The notes under the pieces were generated by a model. That model had not been told where the DNA came from and searched no databases. It saw only the letters and a program-made list of their open reading frames with translations. Both the position numbers and the translations under genes were made by a program. From positions 1 to 38,750 of the forward strand of contig DAONFA010000026.1 of the NCBI GenBank assembly GCA_035403355.1: a stretch of DNA of 38,750 bases, read 5' to 3'. Positions 35,914-38,750 of the stretch are shown piece by piece; the stretch's first letter is position 1; every line of letters begins with the position of its first letter. The DNA comes from Candidatus Cloacimonas sp. (GTDB lineage Bacteria > Cloacimonadota > Cloacimonadia > Cloacimonadales > Cloacimonadaceae).

Positions 35914-37100
35914 ACTCGTTGTTCTTTAATCCTTTTTGTTAGTTTGGGAACAATTTCAAAAATGTCACCTACGATGCCTAAATCGGCAACTTTAAAGATA
36001 GGTGCATCAGGATCTTTATTGATAGCAATGATATAATCGGAACTGGACATTCCTGCCAGGTGCTGAATTGCTCCGCTAATTCCAACTGCTATATATATTA
36101 AGGGTTTAACGGTTTTGCCCGTTTGCCCTACTTGATGGGAATAGGGTATCCATTCAGCATCTACAGCTGCCCTGGAAGCTCCGACAGCTCCTCCTAAAGA
36201 TTCTGCCAGTTCTTCAATTAAGGCAAAATTCTTTGCCTCTTTCAAACCCCTTCCTCCGGAAACGATGATATTGGCTTCGGTAATATTAATCAGATTGGAT
36301 TTTTCTTTTTCAAAGCCAAGCCACTGTGTTTTGTCCTCTTCCAAATCAAAATTGATCTGTTCCTGAATTACAATTCCATCGCGAGTATCATCGCGCACAA
36401 TGGGATTCATCACTTTATGACGAACTGTAGCCATTTGAGGACGGTTATTAGCTGTTTTTATAGTAGCCATAATATTTCCCCCGAAAGCAGGACGAGTTTG
36501 CAGTAAATCGCCCGTTTCAGGATCAATGGAAAGACCTGTGCAATCGGCAGTTAAGCCGGTATGCAAACGAATTGCCACGCGGGGTATAAAGCTTCTTCCC
36601 AAAACAGTGGCTCCCGCAAGAATTACCGAAGGTTTATATTTAAGAGCAAGTTCGGAAAGGGCTTTAGCATAATATTCATCTTGAAAATGCTTAAGCACGG
36701 GGTCATCAACTTCAATCACCTGGTCGGCACCAAAAGCAATAAGCTCGGATGAGAGCTCTTCAATCTGATTGCCTAAAAGAACGGCGGAAAGTTCAGTTCC
36801 CAATTCATCAGCAAGTTCACGCCCTTTTCCTAAAAGTTCAAAGACGACGGGGGCAATAACTCCTGCTCTTTGTTCGGCAAAAACCCAAATTCCATTGTAT
36901 TCGCTTTTATCAATTGCTTCCGTTTTTGCCTTACGGAGTAAAATTGCCTCAAACGGACAGGCAGAAACACAGGCACCACATAAAATGCACTTATCCGGGT
37001 CAATTACAGCAAGCTTCTCTTCAATTTTTATGGCATCATAAGCACAGGCACTTAAACAGGCACCGCAACCGACGCACTTTTCCAATAATACTTCAATCAT
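35910..37100 (-). CDS. etfA: Electron transfer flavoprotein alpha subunit with N-terminal ferredoxin domain
   Basis: 396 residues from ATG 37098-37100, set by AGGAG at 37108-37112 (7-nt spacer); ATG 37119-37121 has no RBS. Residues 1-60 hold two 4Fe-4S motifs (Cys9-12-15-19 and Cys38-41-44-48). An ETF alpha N-terminal domain follows (about 70-250), and the FAD-binding C-terminal domain shows 'GASRAAVDAEWIP', 'GQTGKTVKP' and 'VGISGAIQHLAGM'. Such ferredoxin-fused EtfA proteins occur in anaerobes and some take part in flavin-based electron bifurcation with EtfB; that role is inference. The partner etfB is not in the window. Directly upstream lies an insertion sequence whose transposase stop is 78 nt away. 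Confidence 0.94.
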   Translation of the reverse strand: MIEVLLEKCVGCGACLSACAYDAIKIEEKLAVIDPDKCILCGACVSACPFEAILLRKAKTEAIDKSEYNGIWVFAEQRAGVIAPVVFELLGKGRELADELGTELSAVLLGNQIEELSSELIAFGADQVIEVDDPVLKHFQDEYYAKALSELALKYKPSVILAGATVLGRSFIPRVAIRLHTGLTADCTGLSIDPETGDLLQTRPAFGGNIMATIKTANNRPQMATVRHKVMNPIVRDDTRDGIVIQEQINFDLEEDKTQWLGFEKEKSNLINITEANIIVSGGRGLKEAKNFALIEELAESLGGAVGASRAAVDAEWIPYSHQVGQTGKTVKPLIYIAVGISGAIQHLAGMSSSDYIIAINKDPDAPIFKVADLGIVGDIFEIVPKLTKRIKEQRV

Positions 37101-37157
37101 AAATATTCTCCTAATCTGCATTTATTTTTATTTGCTTTTTCTGTCAAGTCCAAATTC

Positions 37158-38715
37158 AATTGGCATTCCCATATTTTTTTACCGGAACCTTATTTTCATT
37201 TGATGCTGGTCGATACGTTCTGCTAAGCTTAGTTTTCGTTTATACTGGATAATAAAGTTAATGCATACTGAAATGACTTCAGCTATTCTATAGTATATGA
37301 ATTCTTTAGGTATAGATAAATCTTCTTTTTTGTAGTTTATTATTTTAGGGAATCCAACAGCGAATTTGGCAAGATACTTTTTAGACACATAGATGAAGAA
37401 CAATGCTAAAGCCATGAAAGCATTAAGATTTTTCATACCTTGATAGCTACCCAATCTCATGGTTTCCCATTTCATACTTTGCTTCATTTGACGATGAACT
37501 TCTTCAATTGCCCAACGTTTTTTATAAACAACTATTGCTTTCGCAACCAGCTCCAAATCAAGCATATCCTGGCTTGCAAAATCACATAATAGATAAAAGT
37601 CGTTTCTTTTTTGAAAACCTTTTCTAAAGATCCGCGATACAACCAAACTAATCTCTACTGTATTTGATTTTTTACTGGGATGGTCATCGGTTCTGACATT
37701 AATTCTTCTGGTGGCGCAGTGAAATACTTCATTTGCTTTGAGCCCAGGCAATTCATACTTGAACTCCATTTCGTTTACGATTTTGTTGAAATTGATTTCT
37801 TCAAATCCTTCTTTAACAGCTCGATCACCCTTGCCACGAATGACAAAACGAATCCCATTGTTACTTAAAAACTCTATCAGCTTACGGTCATCAAATCCTC
37901 TATCAAACACATAAGTGCCTTTACCGTTAAAGGCCAACTCCATATCGATAATTGCATCTTGCATAATCTGTTTAGCTGAGTCATATTCCATATTAGGTGC
38001 AATCAAACGACTAAAAACTGGTAAGAGCATATATGAATCTTTGTTGGGAGTATAGGCCACAATGTTGACTAATAGATACCCATTGGTACTTTTACCTTCG
38101 CTACCATTATAAATCTTCTGCAAACCTTCCATCTTTTTTGCATAGGGTTTTTCAATGTCACTTTCATCAACGATGAAGATGGTTTCATCTGTAATATAGG
38201 GTTTTGCCAACTGTAACAGCGTTTTACCAATGTGCTCAACATAGTCGTCGTCGCGCAAATTCCGATATAAACGCTCAGAAGAAGATTTGGTGGATACATT
38301 ATCTTGGATAAATTTTGCGATATTATGTACAGAAGGTGATCCAGTTCCACACAATCCCATTAGCATATCTTTTATGAATTTTTGTTTGGGTTTAGAAAGT
38401 CCTTCTGCTGCTTTTTTACTGAAGCAAGATAATCTCCCTTGTACGAATTCGGTGGTTTCATTCTGTATTGCTATCATTGTGGTCTCCTTATGTTTAATTG
38501 ATCCCATAATTGTGAGACCGCCATTTTTGTAAAGCTTTTTTTTTCAAATTATTATAATAGTTTTTTGTCCAAAAAAATGAGTTATCCACAGGGTAAATCC
38601 AGCGTTATTTAAACTATTTTTAAAATTTAGACACAAAGTTCATCTCACTCCCAAGAAAATGCTTCTATTAGAGTATTATGTGCTTTAAATGGCATAAAAT
38701 TCTCGATTGCCAATT
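37158..38715 (-). mobile_element. IS4-type insertion sequence (approximate limits)
   Basis: One transposase gene fills almost the whole element. The limits are provisional: AATTGGCA at 37158-37165 and its complement TGCCAATT at 38708-38715 form the best candidate terminal inverted repeat (8 perfect bases, about 15 of 20 over a longer span). No target-site duplication was identified. The size, about 1.56 kb, fits the IS4 family. The minimum extent is the transposase itself, 37179-38477. Confidence 0.5.
37179..38477 (-). CDS. IS4-family DDE transposase
   Basis: 432 residues, apparently intact, from ATG 38475-38477 with AGGAG 6 nt upstream; the ATG-like start at 38507 has no RBS. DDE residues can be read as Asp104 ('FIVDESDIEKP'), Asp192 ('YVFDRGFDDRKL') and Glu325, the last within the IS4 'YREK' signature Y-(2)-R-(3)-E-(6)-K ('YKKRWAIEEVHRQMK'). 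The N-terminal 90 residues are helical and probably bind the ends. There is no frameshift or internal stop, so the element may be active. Confidence 0.92.
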   Translation of the reverse strand: MIAIQNETTEFVQGRLSCFSKKAAEGLSKPKQKFIKDMLMGLCGTGSPSVHNIAKFIQDNVSTKSSSERLYRNLRDDDYVEHIGKTLLQLAKPYITDETIFIVDESDIEKPYAKKMEGLQKIYNGSEGKSTNGYLLVNIVAYTPNKDSYMLLPVFSRLIAPNMEYDSAKQIMQDAIIDMELAFNGKGTYVFDRGFDDRKLIEFLSNNGIRFVIRGKGDRAVKEGFEEINFNKIVNEMEFKYELPGLKANEVFHCATRRINVRTDDHPSKKSNTVEISLVVSRIFRKGFQKRNDFYLLCDFASQDMLDLELVAKAIVVYKKRWAIEEVHRQMKQSMKWETMRLGSYQGMKNLNAFMALALFFIYVSKKYLAKFAVGFPKIINYKKEDLSIPKEFIYYRIAEVISVCINFIIQYKRKLSLAERIDQHQMKIRFR

Positions 38716-38750
38716 TTGTTTACGAAAATTTTTGAGGGAAAATCCATTTT

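Noticed and set aside
38497..38513. AATTGATCCCATAATT as IS end matching AATTGGCATTCCCAT at 37158
   Set aside because: The two are in direct, not inverted, orientation and the match is short in AT-rich DNA.
38582..38590. Perfect DnaA box TTATCCACA as part of a replication origin
   Set aside because: A single box in the upstream part of an insertion sequence, without a cluster or AT-rich unwinding region tied to it, or dnaA/dnaN nearby.

Overview
The window looks like a chromosomal segment of a Gram-negative bacterium from the Cloacimonadota (WWE1) / Fibrobacteres-Chlorobi-Bacteroidetes neighbourhood. This is an inference from AT-rich coding sequence, an outer-membrane assembly protein (BamA), a PorV/PorQ-like barrel, and three large secreted peptidases ending in the 'YPNP' type A sorting domain used by the type IX secretion system (T9SS). 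I could not run a search, so the genus is not established.

Layout. (1) 1-1882: a gene-free mosaic of long degenerate repeats, built from modules bounded by alternating inverted copies of one core sequence. (2) 8045-1887, minus strand: two small Cys-containing proteins of unknown function, ileS, and a zinc-ribbon/pseudokinase/TM/FGE-like protein whose true start appears to be a non-AUG codon. (3) 8212-8991: efp and a small zinc-ribbon protein, closed by a clear intrinsic terminator. (4) 9179-18660: M6-like peptidase with an altered active site, PorV-like barrel, giant subtilase, a small membrane protein and an ICMT-type membrane methyltransferase. (5) 18661-19572: intergenic region holding a large palindrome, 9-bp tandem repeats and an exact 4 x 88-bp array. 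(6) 23596-19573, minus: M1-type secreted aminopeptidase and an iron-type alcohol dehydrogenase. (7) 23774-32488: tightly packed run bamA, radical SAM, ispD, GlmS-like, ispF, MobB-like, thiF, thiS, with overlaps or very small gaps at most junctions. (8) 37100-32605, minus: ferredoxin-EtfA fusion, amidohydrolase, queE and a secreted barrel protein, with a 20-copy octamer repeat between amidohydrolase and queE. (9) 37158-38715: an IS4-type insertion sequence directly upstream of etfA.

Functionally the window mixes core tasks (translation: IleS, EF-P; isoprenoid precursors: IspD, IspF; amino-sugar supply: GlmS; outer-membrane biogenesis: BamA; queuosine: QueE) with surface proteolysis through T9SS-type export and electron transfer through a ferredoxin-linked ETF. 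The most unusual signals are the alternating inverted-repeat mosaic, the AUA-initiated zinc-ribbon pseudokinase-FGE protein, the HQFGH peptidase next to a PorV homologue, the GlmS-like protein with its catalytic Cys at residue 32, and the IS that isolates etfA from whatever lay upstream.
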